Shown here: positions 41,413 to 50,601 of the stretch, piece after piece
Layout: the number at the start of each line of letters is the position of its first letter
Numbering within the stretch: position 1 is the first letter of the stretch
Source: Halorussus lipolyticus
GTDB taxonomy: Archaea > Halobacteriota > Halobacteria > Halobacteriales > Haladaptataceae
Length of the DNA stretch: 64,000 nt
Assembly: GCF_029338375.1 (NCBI RefSeq)
Contig: NZ_CP119804.1
Location: 2,686,955 to 2,750,954 of the forward strand
Direction: 5' to 3'
The notes under the pieces: generated by a model
The model's input: the letters and a program-made list of their open reading frames with translations, nothing else
Databases searched by the model: none
What the model was told of the DNA's origin: nothing
Translations under genes and position numbers: made by a program

Positions 41413-43518
41413 ATGCCACCGAGGTTCGACACGCTCGACGATACTACCGGATTCGAGGTCGTAGACCCAATCGAGACCCGCCGGTTTATCTTTTCGACGC
41501 CGACGCCGGTCGAACTCGCGCCTGCCGACCCGGAGGCGTTCGAGTTTCCGGTCACGTCAGCGGCGACTGTCGAGACGAAAATTCTACGGCTTCCGTACAT
41601 GGCGCTGACCTACGTTCGCCAACCCGCCGACGAAGTTCTCGACGACCTCGCTCACGATGCGTCGGCCGAGTTCCCGCCCGGTGAGTACCTCCTCGAACTC
41701 AACGCACCTATCAAGCTATATCTCCGGGTCGAGGCCGGTATCAGCGTCGAATCGGACACCGAGTCGATGCGAATCGAGTTCGACCGCGAGACGACGGTCG
41801 AAGTCGGTGCGCGGTCCTTCCACGAATCGCCCGAGGCGACTGTGACTACGACAGACGACCCGGAGGACGTGATGGCCGCCGTTTCGACGTTCGGGTCGGC
41901 GCTCAAGACCACGACGTGCGAGCGGTCGTGGCCGACTCTGCGCGGCCATCCGCCCCGCGTCGAGCGCGGCGACGAGTTGGCGATTCCCGACGAACTTGCG
42001 ACGTCCGAGACCGGCGTCACTATCGAGGTTCCGCCGAGACTCGACGCGATTTACCCGGTCGCGCCGCTGGCGTACTACTTCGGCGCGGAAGTCGTTCCGG
42101 GCGAGACGCCACGATTGACCGCCGGCGAGTTCGAACACCGTTTTGAGGGCGGTGAGAGTTTCCAAGACGAGGTCGTTCGTGCCCTGAAACGGACGTTCCT
42201 CCTCGACTGCCTCACTCGTACCGAGGGCTTTTATCCTATTGAGTTGGCTAATCGCCAGCAGTTCGATTCGTCTGTCGATATCGACTTCGAGACGCTCTAT
42301 GACGCAACAATCGAGGAGCAGTTACAGACGTACTTTTCGATTCCATACTCGGTGCTGGCCGAAGCGATGCCGAAGTGGCACAGAGTCACTTACGTCCGAC
42401 CGTCCGCCGAAAATATCGAAGTGCTTCCATACTTAGTCAACGATTTTCCGATTCTCCGGACGCCGCCCCAACCGACCTACGACGAGTCGGAGGAGATGCG
42501 CGAGACGCGAGATGCGATAGACGATTTCAAGCGGGGGGAGACTTCGGGTACGAGTGCGGTGCGGAGTCCTGAGAGAAACGCCAGTCCACCGTCGAGACAA
42601 GGAGTCCCGCCCCTCGAGGAGTACGTCCAGATGCCTGACACAGATGCACTTGAACAGGCGTGGGTCGGTGATGGGACGCCGATACGCGGGACGAAAGTGC
42701 TTCCGGAGGCGTTCGGGCACGAATCCGAGGACGCAAGCGAGGGAGTCATCGACATCACTGTCGTCTGCAACGACGAGCAGATGCGCGAGGAGTGGGACGC
42801 GATTGCGGAAGTGTACGGCCCACGTGAGGCGATTTCGTTCGACCCGAGCGTCCACTTCGACGTGGCGGCCGACGAACTCCGAGAGTTGTTACAGACACCG
42901 ACCGACCTGTTTCACTACGTCGGCCATATCGACGGCCGTGGGTTCGAGTGTTCTGACGGGGTAGTAGACGCACAGACCCTCGACGAGGCCGGAATGAAAG
43001 CCTTCCTTCTCAACGCATGCCGGTCGCACAATCAAGGTGTGGCGCTCGTTGAGGCCGGATGTCACGGCGGCATCGTAAGCCTCGGTAACGTAGGAAACCC
43101 CGCCGCGGTTGAACTTGGCGAGACGTTGGCAAAACTGTTTCAGGCAGGTTTCAGTATCGGAAGCGCACTCGCCATCACCCGCGAATCCACGTTCGTCGGG
43201 TCCCGATACATCGCGGTCGGGGACCCCGGTTTTACGCTGACTCAGAGCGACGACGTGATTCCGCTAATGTACACGGTCGAACCCGGCGACGGAGATAGAT
43301 TTTCGCTAACAGGATACGGATACCCGACCAGAGACCACGGTATCGGAAGCATTTCGACGACGTATCTTGACGACGGTCCGCACTTCCTTTCTACCGGGCC
43401 GTACCGCTTCGAGACGACACGAGAGCGTATCGCAGACCTCCACAGCGACCAACCCTACGCGCCGTTGATAGTCGATGATGAATTAGTCCTCGTTCACGAA
43501 TGGCTAAATCAGAGCTAA
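41413..43518 (+). CDS. CHAT-domain protease-like protein
   Basis: Large protein of 701 residues. The C-terminal third has a caspase-like CHAT fold with the catalytic His505 (LFHYVGHIDGRGFE) and Cys536 (FLLNACRSHNQG), followed by GCHGGIVSLGNVGNPAAVELGETLA, a typical CHAT context. The N-terminal 480 residues show no recognised domain; TPR repeats are not evident. CHAT proteases in other prokaryotes activate gasdermins or act with TPR partners in defence. An AGGAGG six bases before the ATG at 41413 fixes the start. Confidence 0.8.
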   Translation: MPPRFDTLDDTTGFEVVDPIETRRFIFSTPTPVELAPADPEAFEFPVTSAATVETKILRLPYMALTYVRQPADEVLDDLAHDASAEFPPGEYLLELNAPIKLYLRVEAGISVESDTESMRIEFDRETTVEVGARSFHESPEATVTTTDDPEDVMAAVSTFGSALKTTTCERSWPTLRGHPPRVERGDELAIPDELATSETGVTIEVPPRLDAIYPVAPLAYYFGAEVVPGETPRLTAGEFEHRFEGGESFQDEVVRALKRTFLLDCLTRTEGFYPIELANRQQFDSSVDIDFETLYDATIEEQLQTYFSIPYSVLAEAMPKWHRVTYVRPSAENIEVLPYLVNDFPILRTPPQPTYDESEEMRETRDAIDDFKRGETSGTSAVRSPERNASPPSRQGVPPLEEYVQMPDTDALEQAWVGDGTPIRGTKVLPEAFGHESEDASEGVIDITVVCNDEQMREEWDAIAEVYGPREAISFDPSVHFDVAADELRELLQTPTDLFHYVGHIDGRGFECSDGVVDAQTLDEAGMKAFLLNACRSHNQGVALVEAGCHGGIVSLGNVGNPAAVELGETLAKLFQAGFSIGSALAITRESTFVGSRYIAVGDPGFTLTQSDDVIPLMYTVEPGDGDRFSLTGYGYPTRDHGIGSISTTYLDDGPHFLSTGPYRFETTRERIADLHSDQPYAPLIVDDELVLVHEWLNQS

Positions 43519-43851
43519 TTTACGGACCACTGCTTCCGGTACCGCCGCCGGCCACGACGTGACCGGTCTCCACGAGGAGCAGGACGAGCAACCACGCGAG
43601 GTGAACTACTTTTTCGCTACCTGTGACGCGTTCGACCGCATTCTCGATAACGGACATGTAATAAAAAATCAGTCGGGGGTGTTTAGTTTATTTTTCGATA
43701 TTCTCTCAAATACTTACCTAGGTTATCATATCTACTTCAAGCTTGTGGCTGGATAAAGGCTAGAGACGGTTCGAGCAATCTGCTCCGGGTGAGAGATTCG
43801 TTCGTCGCCCAAAGATACACGACCCTCGGCTACGAGGAGTAGCCCGAAGCC
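43519..43851. other. AT-rich gap after the CHAT gene
   Basis: The 333 bases contain an AT-rich segment (43650-43740). A 65-residue frame from GTG at 43559 exists, ending in hydrophobic and aromatic residues, but has no motif and odd codon use, so it is not called. The Spo0M gene start is at the right edge. Confidence 0.4.
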
Positions 43852-44589
43852 ATGAAGAAAGTTCTCGCTTCCGTCGGCATCGGCAACGCGTCCGTCGATA
43901 CCGTCCTGTCCTCCGCGACCGTAACGCCCGGTGAAACCGTCGATGCAGAAGTCAACGTCAGCGGCGGGTCCGCCGAGCAGGAGGTCGGCGCGATTCGATT
44001 CGAGTTGGAGACCCGGTACGCCACCGAGGACGGCTACGAGGAGGCCGACATCGACCGGTTCACCCTGACCGAGGACCTGACCATCGAACCCGACCACGAG
44101 GAGACCCGCGCGGTCGAAATCGAGATTCCCTACGGGACGCCAGTCACACTCGGTAACGTGGACGTGTGGGTCGAGACCGAACTCGACATCGACTGGGCGG
44201 TAGACCCCGAGGACAAGGACTCCCTCGACGTGCAACCGACTCCACGCTTGCAGGCGGTCTTCGAGGCGATGGAGGACCTCGGCTTTTCCTTCCGGAGCGC
44301 CGAGTGCGAGGCCGACCCCTACGACCGGTACGGAACCGGCAACCGGTTCGTCCAAGAATTCGAGTTCCGCCCGCAGGCGGGTCCCTTCCGGGGCGACTTG
44401 GACGAGGTGGAACTGGTCGTCGCCGAGACTCCCGAGAAGCTAACGCTGTTCGTGGAAATCGACCGCCGGGGCGGCCTCCTCAGCGAGTTGGCCGAGACCG
44501 ACGAGTCGAAGACGAGTCTGACGGTCCGGGACGCAGACGTGGATGCGATTCGTGACGACTTGGAGCGGACGATTTCGAAATTCGCCTGA
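43852..44589 (+). CDS. Spo0M family (arrestin-like) protein
   Basis: Protein of 245 residues matching the sporulation-control protein Spo0M family, a pair of arrestin-like beta-sandwich domains of unknown archaeal role. It begins MKKVLASVGIGNASVDTVLS, with VTPGETVDAEVNVSGGSAEQEVGAIRFELET in the first domain and LQAVFEAMEDLGFSFRSAECE opening the second, then VQEFEFRPQAGPFRG. These are strong family markers. Monocistronic. Confidence 0.92.
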   Translation: MKKVLASVGIGNASVDTVLSSATVTPGETVDAEVNVSGGSAEQEVGAIRFELETRYATEDGYEEADIDRFTLTEDLTIEPDHEETRAVEIEIPYGTPVTLGNVDVWVETELDIDWAVDPEDKDSLDVQPTPRLQAVFEAMEDLGFSFRSAECEADPYDRYGTGNRFVQEFEFRPQAGPFRGDLDEVELVVAETPEKLTLFVEIDRRGGLLSELAETDESKTSLTVRDADVDAIRDDLERTISKFA

Positions 44590-44687
44590 GAGACTCGTAT
44601 CCCTTTTTTTACCCGAGTCGAAGCGTATCGCTACGAATTCGATGAAAATCGTAGTCGGAACAGAATCGCCGCCGTGAACGCTTCTTG

Positions 44688-44815
44688 AAGCCCCCGGCCG
44701 GTCGCGGTCGTTGCTCGGCATATCTGCGCCTCTCAGCAACGCCCGGCGCAGATAGTGGCCGAGCAAGCGACCACGGGCCTGACGGCCCGCGACCGGCCGG
44801 CCCCTTCATCCACCG
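44688..44815 (+). repeat. Covarying palindromic repeat, copy A
   Basis: Nested dyads: outer stem 44694-44707 with 44787-44800 (CCGGCCGGTCGCGG), middle stem 44708-44718 with 44759-44770 (TTGCTCGG/CCGAGCAA core), apical stem 44722-44730 with 44745-44753 (ATCTGCGCC/GGCGCAGAT) around a 14-base loop. Against 62261-62400 both arms of each stem change together. The rest of the gap to 45045 holds no gene; a small dyad around 44885-44910 (CCACCCACGGTGG) is visible. Confidence 0.85.
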
Positions 44816-45045
44816 GAAGACATTCCTGCTCGGCCTGCGGCCTGCGCGGGCTGTGACTTCCGAGCCACTCGTTCGCTCCGCTCACGAGGACCACCCACGG
44901 TGGTCTGGTCGGCTGGTCGCCTCCTCGGTGGTTTGATTGTCCGGCCGAAACGTGGTTGTCGGTCGGCAGTCGCGCACTCGAACCTGCCTCGCACGTCTGA
45001 CCGCTTTACCAATCTTCTTGCCGGCGCTCGTCCGTAGCTACGGGC

Positions 45046-45774
45046 ATGTCCGGGTCCGACGCTCGCTCGGCGTTTCGCTCCGGCGTCCGGGACGTGCTTC
45101 CGGCGCTCCCCGCCAACATCCCGTTCGGCGTCATCGCGGGCGTGGCGACGGTCGGCGCGGGCTTCGACCCGGTGCAGGCCGCGGCGTTCGCGGGGATGCT
45201 GTTCGCCGGGGCCGCACAGGTCGCGGCGGTCGAGTTGGTCGGCGAGCGCGCACCGCTGGCGGTGGTCGTGCTGACCGCGCTGGTGGTCAACCTGCGGTAC
45301 CTGATGTACAGTGCTTCTCTCGGAGCGCACTTCCGGGACCTCTCGGCGCGGTGGAAACTGGTGGTCTCGTTTTTCCTGCTCGACGTGACCTACGCGCTGT
45401 CGGTCGCCAAGTTCGAGGGGCCGAACGCTCCGGACCCGACCGGCGCGGGCCGGTGGTACTACCTCGGGACCGCGGTTCCGCTCTGGACGGCGTGGGTCGG
45501 GTCGAGCGTCGTCGGCATCGTCTTCGGCGCGCGCGTCCCCCAAAGCTGGCAACTCGACTTCGCCATCCCCCTGCTGTTCATGGGCCTGCTCTTTCCGGCG
45601 CTTGACGGCGCGCCCTCGTACCTCGCGGGCGTCGTGGCGGGGGTCCTCGCCGTCGCGGGGGTCGGCCTCCCGTTCAACGTCGGGATTCTGGTCGCCGCAC
45701 TCGGGGGCATCGTCGCCGGCGTGGTGGCCGAAGGCGTCGGCACGGGGGCGAGGGAGGTGCAAGAGCAGTCGTGA
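45046..45774 (+). CDS. azlC: AzlC family branched-chain amino acid exporter subunit
   Basis: Membrane protein of 242 residues, partner of AzlD in an exporter of branched-chain amino acids or analogues. It starts MSGSDARSAFRSGVRDVLPA and shows the AzlC motif PFGVIAGVATVGAGFDPVQAA with AGAAQVAAVELVG and NLRYLMYSASLGAHF. Seven or so helices. Its stop overlaps the azlD start by four bases (GTGA). Confidence 0.93.
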   Translation: MSGSDARSAFRSGVRDVLPALPANIPFGVIAGVATVGAGFDPVQAAAFAGMLFAGAAQVAAVELVGERAPLAVVVLTALVVNLRYLMYSASLGAHFRDLSARWKLVVSFFLLDVTYALSVAKFEGPNAPDPTGAGRWYYLGTAVPLWTAWVGSSVVGIVFGARVPQSWQLDFAIPLLFMGLLFPALDGAPSYLAGVVAGVLAVAGVGLPFNVGILVAALGGIVAGVVAEGVGTGAREVQEQS

Positions 45775-46115
45775 CCGCCCAACCGCTCGGCGGTGTGTCA
45801 ATCTGGCTGGTTGTCGTCGGGGCCAGCGTCGGCACCTTCGCCATTCGACTCTCGTTCATCGCGCTGTTCGGTCGCCTCGGCGAGGTCCCGCCGTGGCTGG
45901 AACGCGCGCTGAAGTTCGTCCCCGCCGCGGTCCTGACCGCCCTCGTGGTCCCGCGACTGGTCTACCTCGACGGTGCGCTCGCGCTGGGCGTGGATAACAC
46001 GAGACTGCTGGCGGGGTCGCTGGCGGCGGTGGTCGCGTGGCGGACCGAGAGCATGCTCTGGACCATCGTGGTCGGGATGGGTGCGCTCTGGACGCTGGAG
46101 TGGCTTCCGCTCTGA
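45771..46115 (+). CDS. azlD: AzlD domain protein
   Basis: Small membrane partner of 114 residues with four helices. The family pattern is GASVGTFAIRLSFIALFGR early and LKFVPAAVLTALVVPRLVY in the middle, then AVVAWRTESMLWTIVVGMGAL. GTG start within the azlC stop. The pair is complete. Confidence 0.92.
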   Translation: MTAQPLGGVSIWLVVVGASVGTFAIRLSFIALFGRLGEVPPWLERALKFVPAAVLTALVVPRLVYLDGALALGVDNTRLLAGSLAAVVAWRTESMLWTIVVGMGALWTLEWLPL

Positions 46116-46173
46116 GCCAGCAGTGCTTTTCCGACGGCCTCGGCGTCGAAGGCGCTCGATGCCGGAACCGAAG

Positions 46174-46279
46174 GACGCGCCGACTGTTCATCCGCAAGAC
46201 AGGACGACTGTTCAATCCACGTGACGCGCCGACTGTTCAATCCACGTGACGCGCCGACCGTCCAGTCCACGGGACGCGC
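46174..46279 (+). repeat. Tandem 25-bp repeat
   Basis: About four units of GACGCGCCGACTGTTCAATC plus CACGT: 46223-46247 is a full 25-bp unit, 46248-46272 a second with a few changes (GACCGTCCAGTCC), and 46174-46222 two degenerate units, with a fifth beginning at 46273. Unit 3 and 4 are directly abutting. It follows azlD with no gene. Confidence 0.75.
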
Positions 46280-46540
46280 ACCGCGAGCGCCAGTTGGCGC
46301 TCGCGGTGCGGGGAGGCACGGGGCGCGGTGCTGTGTCGTTACGGTGCTGTGTCGTTGCGTGCTGGTCCGTCCCGGCGCTCTCTCGTGGAACCCGAACGCT
46401 GGCTTTCGGGTTTCGGAGGAGCCTCCTCGACCAGCTCAGAGAAACAATTACACATCTTTAAAATACATATTTAATTCTAAAGGAATCAATATCATTTCCG
46501 AACGCCAACCCTTACCTCGGACCGCGGACAACTCGCTCGC
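46280..46540. other. Gap before the RNA-ligase-fold gene
   Basis: A GC-rich dyad around 46282-46312 (gcgagcgccagttggcgctcgc) is followed by unremarkable sequence and an AT-rich segment (46440-46500: taaaatacatatttaattc) that probably holds the promoter of the gene at 46541. No gene seen. Confidence 0.4.
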
Positions 46541-47377
46541 ATGAAACAGTTCCCGCCGGTTCCCCGCGCCGAGGACGCTCCCGCCGACCTGTTCGACTCC
46601 GGGCACCTCTGGATTCAAGAGCGAATCGACGGCCTCCACCTCCGGTTTCGCCTCCGGGAGTCGGGCGTCCTCGAATTCGGCGGCCGGGAACGGGTCTACG
46701 GTTCGGACGCTGACGACGTGCCCCCGCCGTACCACCACGCGGTCCGGCACGTCCGCGAGGAGTTCGACCGGGACGCGCTCCGGGCCTCGGTCGAAGCGCC
46801 CTCCTCGGTCGTCTTCTTCGCCGAGGCCACGGTCCGACAGGCTATCGACTACGACTGGGACCGGACGCCCGCGGTGCTGGGCTTCGACGTGTGGAACTCG
46901 TCGGACGACCGCTTCCTTCCGCCGGATTCGGTCGAACAGGTCTACGACCGCCTCGGTCTCGCCCCAGTCAACGCCGTCCAGAAGGAGGTCCGGGCTACCG
47001 ACTTCGACCCCGAGAGCTACGAAATTCCCGACTCGGAGTGGTACGACGGTCCCGCTGAAGGCGTCGTGGTCCGGAACAAGACCGGCGGGCGCGCGGTGAT
47101 TCCCAATCCCGATTTCGAGTCGGACGACGCCGAACCGCTCTCGGCCTCGGCCGACGACCTCGCCGACCGGTACGCGACTCGCCAGCGCGTCGAGGAGGTC
47201 GTTCGCAGATTGGAAACCCGCGACCGGCCCGTCACCTTCGACGCGGTTTTCGAGCGCGCGGTCGAAGCCATCGCCCGCGAGGAGTCCCACCGGTTTTTCC
47301 ACGATGGCTCCTCGGTCGAGTGGAGCGCCTTTCGGTCGGCATTCGCAGGACGGACCCAAGAGTTTCTCGAAACTTAG
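46541..47377 (+). CDS. RNA ligase-fold protein with altered motif I
   Basis: Nucleotidyltransferase-fold protein of 278 residues resembling archaeal Rnl2-like RNA ligases. LWIQERIDGLHLRFRLRESG (about 23-42) stands where motif I KxDG is expected, but the nucleophilic lysine is Arg28. Motif III-like VVFFAEATVRQ, motif IV GPAEGVVVRNK and a motif V position with GGRAVIPNP follow; the motif V lysine is also missing. A helical C-terminal domain follows (about 200-278). It may bind RNA or nucleotide without ligating. Its 3' end overlaps the convergent gene by four bases. Confidence 0.72.
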   Translation: MKQFPPVPRAEDAPADLFDSGHLWIQERIDGLHLRFRLRESGVLEFGGRERVYGSDADDVPPPYHHAVRHVREEFDRDALRASVEAPSSVVFFAEATVRQAIDYDWDRTPAVLGFDVWNSSDDRFLPPDSVEQVYDRLGLAPVNAVQKEVRATDFDPESYEIPDSEWYDGPAEGVVVRNKTGGRAVIPNPDFESDDAEPLSASADDLADRYATRQRVEEVVRRLETRDRPVTFDAVFERAVEAIAREESHRFFHDGSSVEWSAFRSAFAGRTQEFLET

Positions 47378-47763
47378 AACGAGAGCGCGTCTCGTAGTCG
47401 GTCCACGAGACTACCGCTCGCAGAACCGGGGAGTTCGCGGGCCAGCGCGTCGAGTTCGTCGTCGCCGAACCGGTCGTCACTGCGGGCCTCGGCGAGCCAC
47501 TGGCCCCACTCGTCGGCGGTCATGGTGCCCCGCGAGTCCTCGCCCCACTGCTCGACCAGCGCCTCGCGCTCCCGGAAAGGGATGTCCATCTCGCCGCCGC
47601 CCCAGTAGAGGGGCGAGAACTCGAATTCGTACTCGCTCGCTCGGGTCCCGTCGGCGTCCTCCTCGGCGTCCGGGAACCGGACGCGATACGGGTAGTTGTT
47701 GTAGAGGAACACGTCTTCGGGGGTGACGACATCCCCGTTTGGAAGTTCGAGTGTCCTGTCCAT
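47374..47763 (-). CDS. Conserved hypothetical haloarchaeal protein
   Basis: Acidic protein of 129 residues beginning MDRTLELPNGDVVTPEDVFL, with YNNYPYRVRFPDAEEDADG and SPLYWGGGEMDIPFREREAL. Trp and Tyr are frequent. I recognise no domain. Start at 47763 is only about 120 bases from the divergent beta-CASP gene, so they share a promoter region; the two might be functionally related, which is only a guess. Confidence 0.65.
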   Translation of the reverse strand: MDRTLELPNGDVVTPEDVFLYNNYPYRVRFPDAEEDADGTRASEYEFEFSPLYWGGGEMDIPFREREALVEQWGEDSRGTMTADEWGQWLAEARSDDRFGDDELDALARELPGSASGSLVDRLRDALSF

Positions 47764-47885
47764 CTGCTGTGGGAGGCTACGGTCCGGGGACTTTTGAGGA
47801 TTCTGTCGAGGACCGACTGGGGGTCACTGGCGACTCCTCTGGGGAACCGACGAACGAAAAGGCCTCGGCCGACTACTGGCCGTCA

Positions 47886-49118
47886 ATGAACGTCGAATTT
47901 CTCGGCGGAGCGCGAGAAATCGGCCGGAGCGCGATTCTGGTCGACGATTCGCTTCTGCTGGACTACGGGATGGCCACCGGCAATCCGCCCTCCTTCCCGG
48001 TCGGCGACCACGACCCGGACGCCGTGGTGGTGAGCCACGGCCACTTAGACCACGTTGGAGCAGTCCCTTCCCTCTTATCAGGCGATGCCCGGCCGCCGAT
48101 TCACTGGACTCCGCCGACCCGCGACCTGACGCGCGTGCTGGCCGAGGACACCCTCAAACTCCACGGCGGGAGCTACGACTGCCCGTTTACCCACACCGAG
48201 GTCAAGCGAATGAGCCAAGTTTCACAGACCCACGGCTACCGCGAGCAGTTCGAGGCCGCAGGCTACGAGATTACGTTTTTCGACGCGGGCCACATTCCGG
48301 GGAGTGCCCACGTCCTCGTGGACGACGGCGAGACCAGACTCCTCTACACCGGCGACTTTCACACCGAGGACACGCAACTGCTGTCGGGAACCACCGCCCG
48401 GCCTGAGGCCGACATCGTGATTACCGAATCGACCTACTCCGACGTGGACCACGACCCCCGAAGCGAGGTTGAGGACTCGTTCGCCGAGAGCGTCCGAACG
48501 ACCATCTGGGAGGGTGGAACTGTCGTCGTCCCGGCGTTCGCCATCGGCAGAACGCAGGAGATACTGATGGTCTGCGAGGCCCACGGCCTCGACTGCTACG
48601 TCGATGGCATGGGCCAGCAAGTCACCAGAATCGCGCGCCAGTACCCCGAGTTCATCCGGGATTCAGATGCCCTCCAGCGGGCAAAGTCCAACGCTCGGTT
48701 CGTTACTGGCCGGGATGGTCAGCGCAAGCGAATCGCCGAGAAGAACACGGTCATCGTGACGACTTCGGGGATGCTCTCGGGCGGCCCGGCGATGACCTAC
48801 GTGCCCGAAATCCGCGGGAGTCCGACGAACAAAATCGCGTTCACAGGGTATCAGGTCGAGGGGACGCCCGGCCGGGAACTGCTGGACTCCGGACGCGCCG
48901 AAATCGACGGTCGGGTCATGCCGGTCAGCGCACAAGTCGAGGCCTACGACTTCTCGGCCCACGCCGACCGCGAGGGCCTGTTGGCCTTCCTCGACTCCTA
49001 CCGGGACGCCGAGGTGCTGGTGAACCACGGCGACCGGTGCGAGGAGTTCGCGGGGGAACTCCGAGAAGCAGACTTCGAGGCCAGCGCGCCGGAGTTAGGC
49101 GAGACGGTCGAAGCCTGA
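47886..49118 (+). CDS. MBL-fold beta-CASP RNA-processing nuclease
   Basis: Metallo-beta-lactamase/beta-CASP protein of 410 residues, a family that includes archaeal exo- and endoribonucleases. It begins MNVEFLGGAREIGRSAILVD, has metal motif 2 SHGHLDHVG, motif 3 DAGHIPGSAHV, motif 4 YTGDFH, then beta-CASP motifs A (VITESTYSD), B (SAHADREG) and the C-terminal VNHGDRCEEFAGEL. Both domains are complete. The ATG at 47886 fits; the earlier in-frame part is rich in Ser and Gly. Cytoplasmic mRNA or rRNA turnover is likely. Confidence 0.92.
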   Translation: MNVEFLGGAREIGRSAILVDDSLLLDYGMATGNPPSFPVGDHDPDAVVVSHGHLDHVGAVPSLLSGDARPPIHWTPPTRDLTRVLAEDTLKLHGGSYDCPFTHTEVKRMSQVSQTHGYREQFEAAGYEITFFDAGHIPGSAHVLVDDGETRLLYTGDFHTEDTQLLSGTTARPEADIVITESTYSDVDHDPRSEVEDSFAESVRTTIWEGGTVVVPAFAIGRTQEILMVCEAHGLDCYVDGMGQQVTRIARQYPEFIRDSDALQRAKSNARFVTGRDGQRKRIAEKNTVIVTTSGMLSGGPAMTYVPEIRGSPTNKIAFTGYQVEGTPGRELLDSGRAEIDGRVMPVSAQVEAYDFSAHADREGLLAFLDSYRDAEVLVNHGDRCEEFAGELREADFEASAPELGETVEA

Positions 49119-49136
49119 CTTCTCGGCTCACCCCGT

Positions 49137-50438
49137 CTACTCCACGCCGAAGGGCAGTTCGTACTCCCTCGCCCTTCGCCGAATCTCGTCGGCGTCGCCG
49201 GTCGTCAGGTCGCCGTCCTCGTAGACGACTTGCCCATCGACCATCGTGAACTCCACGTCGTCGCCGTGGGCCGAGAAGACCAGATGCGAGAACACGTCGT
49301 GGAGTGGCACGGCGCGAGTGATGTCGGTGGTTAGGCCCACGATGTCGGCCTTCCATCCGGGTCGGAGTTTTCCGACGTTCTCGAAGCCAGCGGCCTTCGC
49401 GCCGTTCTCTGTCGCCATCTCGAAGACGAGTTCGGCGGGCGTGGTCGTCGGGTCGAGGTGTTCGACCTTCTGGAGGAGACTCGCCTGTCGCATCTCGGTG
49501 AAGGGGTCCAGCGTGTTGTTGCACGGCGGGCCGTCGTTGCCCAGCGCGACGTTGATGTCCCGGTCCACGTAGTCCACGATTGGCGCGATGCCGGAGGCGA
49601 GTTTCATGTTCGACGAGGGGCAGTAGGTGACGTGCGTGCCGGTCTCGGCCAGCAGTTCGCGCTCCTCGTCGTCGGTCCAGATGCAGTGGGCCAGCACCAC
49701 GTCGTCGCCGGTCAGACCGACCTCGTGAAGCCACTCGATGTTCCGTCTGCCGGTCCGGTCCTCGACGGTCTCGATTTCGTCTTGGTTCTCGCTGGCGTGG
49801 GTGTGGATTCGAACGCCGTCGTACTTGTCGGCGAGTTCGCGGGAGCCTCGGAGGCACTCCTCGGTGCAACTCACGGCGAAGCGCGGGGTGACGGCGTACT
49901 GGATGCGCCCGTCGTGAGTGTCGTGATACTTGCGAATCAGGCGCTCGGTCTCGTCCAGCCCTTTCTGGGTGTCTTCGAGCAGGCCGTCGGGCGATTCGGT
50001 GTCCATCAGGACCTTGCCCATTCTGGCGCGGATGCCCAACTCGCCCGCCGCCTCGAAGGCCTCGTCTGCGTGGCGGACCGAGAGGTGGTCGATGGCGGTC
50101 GTGACGCCCGATTCGAGGAGTTCGAGGTAGCCCAACTCCGCCGCGATTCGCATCCCCTCGGCGTCGAGACCGGCCTCCATCGGAAGCACGTAGTCGAACA
50201 GCCAGTCGAGGAGCGAGGTATCGTCGGCGATACCCCGACCGAGCGACTGGACCGAGTGGACGTGCCCGCCGACCACGCCCGGCGCGAGGAGGTCGTACTT
50301 CTTTCGCTCGTGGTCGGGGTAGGTCTCGATTAGCTCCTCGCGGTCGCCGACGGCGACGATTTCACTGCCTTCGACGACGACTGCGCCCTCCTCGTACACC
50401 GTCTCGGCGTCCGCGACGACCGTTCCCTGAAGTAACAT
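49137..50438 (-). CDS. Amidohydrolase family deaminase
   Basis: Metal-dependent deaminase of 433 residues in the TrzN/SAH-deaminase (MtaD, DadD) group, which removes amino groups from purine nucleosides such as S-adenosylhomocysteine or 5'-deoxyadenosine. HxH motif GGHVHSVQSLGRGIADD (about 57-73), second His in RIHTHASENQDE, third His in VLAHCIWTDDEE and the Asp in VALGNDGPPCNN are all seen. Start at 50438 begins MLLQGTVVADAETVYEEGAV. Substrate not certain: guanine, deoxyadenosine or SAH are all possible. Confidence 0.88.
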   Translation of the reverse strand: MLLQGTVVADAETVYEEGAVVVEGSEIVAVGDREELIETYPDHERKKYDLLAPGVVGGHVHSVQSLGRGIADDTSLLDWLFDYVLPMEAGLDAEGMRIAAELGYLELLESGVTTAIDHLSVRHADEAFEAAGELGIRARMGKVLMDTESPDGLLEDTQKGLDETERLIRKYHDTHDGRIQYAVTPRFAVSCTEECLRGSRELADKYDGVRIHTHASENQDEIETVEDRTGRRNIEWLHEVGLTGDDVVLAHCIWTDDEERELLAETGTHVTYCPSSNMKLASGIAPIVDYVDRDINVALGNDGPPCNNTLDPFTEMRQASLLQKVEHLDPTTTPAELVFEMATENGAKAAGFENVGKLRPGWKADIVGLTTDITRAVPLHDVFSHLVFSAHGDDVEFTMVDGQVVYEDGDLTTGDADEIRRRAREYELPFGVE

Positions 50439-50552
50439 CCCAGAACGTGTAGGAACTGAATTCGGGAAATAGCTGTTGATTCGGAGTCGAGGACATTCAG
50501 ATACGGACTGGCATCTACATGCTTTACTCGGTGTCACAGACACCTCCTCGGC

Positions 50553-50601
50553 GTCTGCGCGAGCGAAGCGAGTGCAGACTCGTCGGAGCTTGTCTCCGAC
50601 G
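50553..50601. repeat. Two adjacent hairpins
   Basis: GTCTGC (50553-50558) with GCAGAC (50574-50579), then CGTCGGAG (50581-50588) with CTCCGACG (50594-50601). They lie in the 352-base gap 50439-50790, between the amidohydrolase start and the 3' end of the next minus-strand gene, and could end that upstream transcript. The rest of the gap is AT-rich near 50730-50770 and holds no gene. Confidence 0.5.

Noticed and set aside
43559-43756. 65-residue frame in the AT-rich gap
   Set aside because: GTG start, odd codon use and no motif; not strong enough to call.
44950-45020. tRNA-like sequence on the minus strand
   Set aside because: It contains ggttcgagtgc, but the T-stem does not pair and no acceptor stem could be formed.
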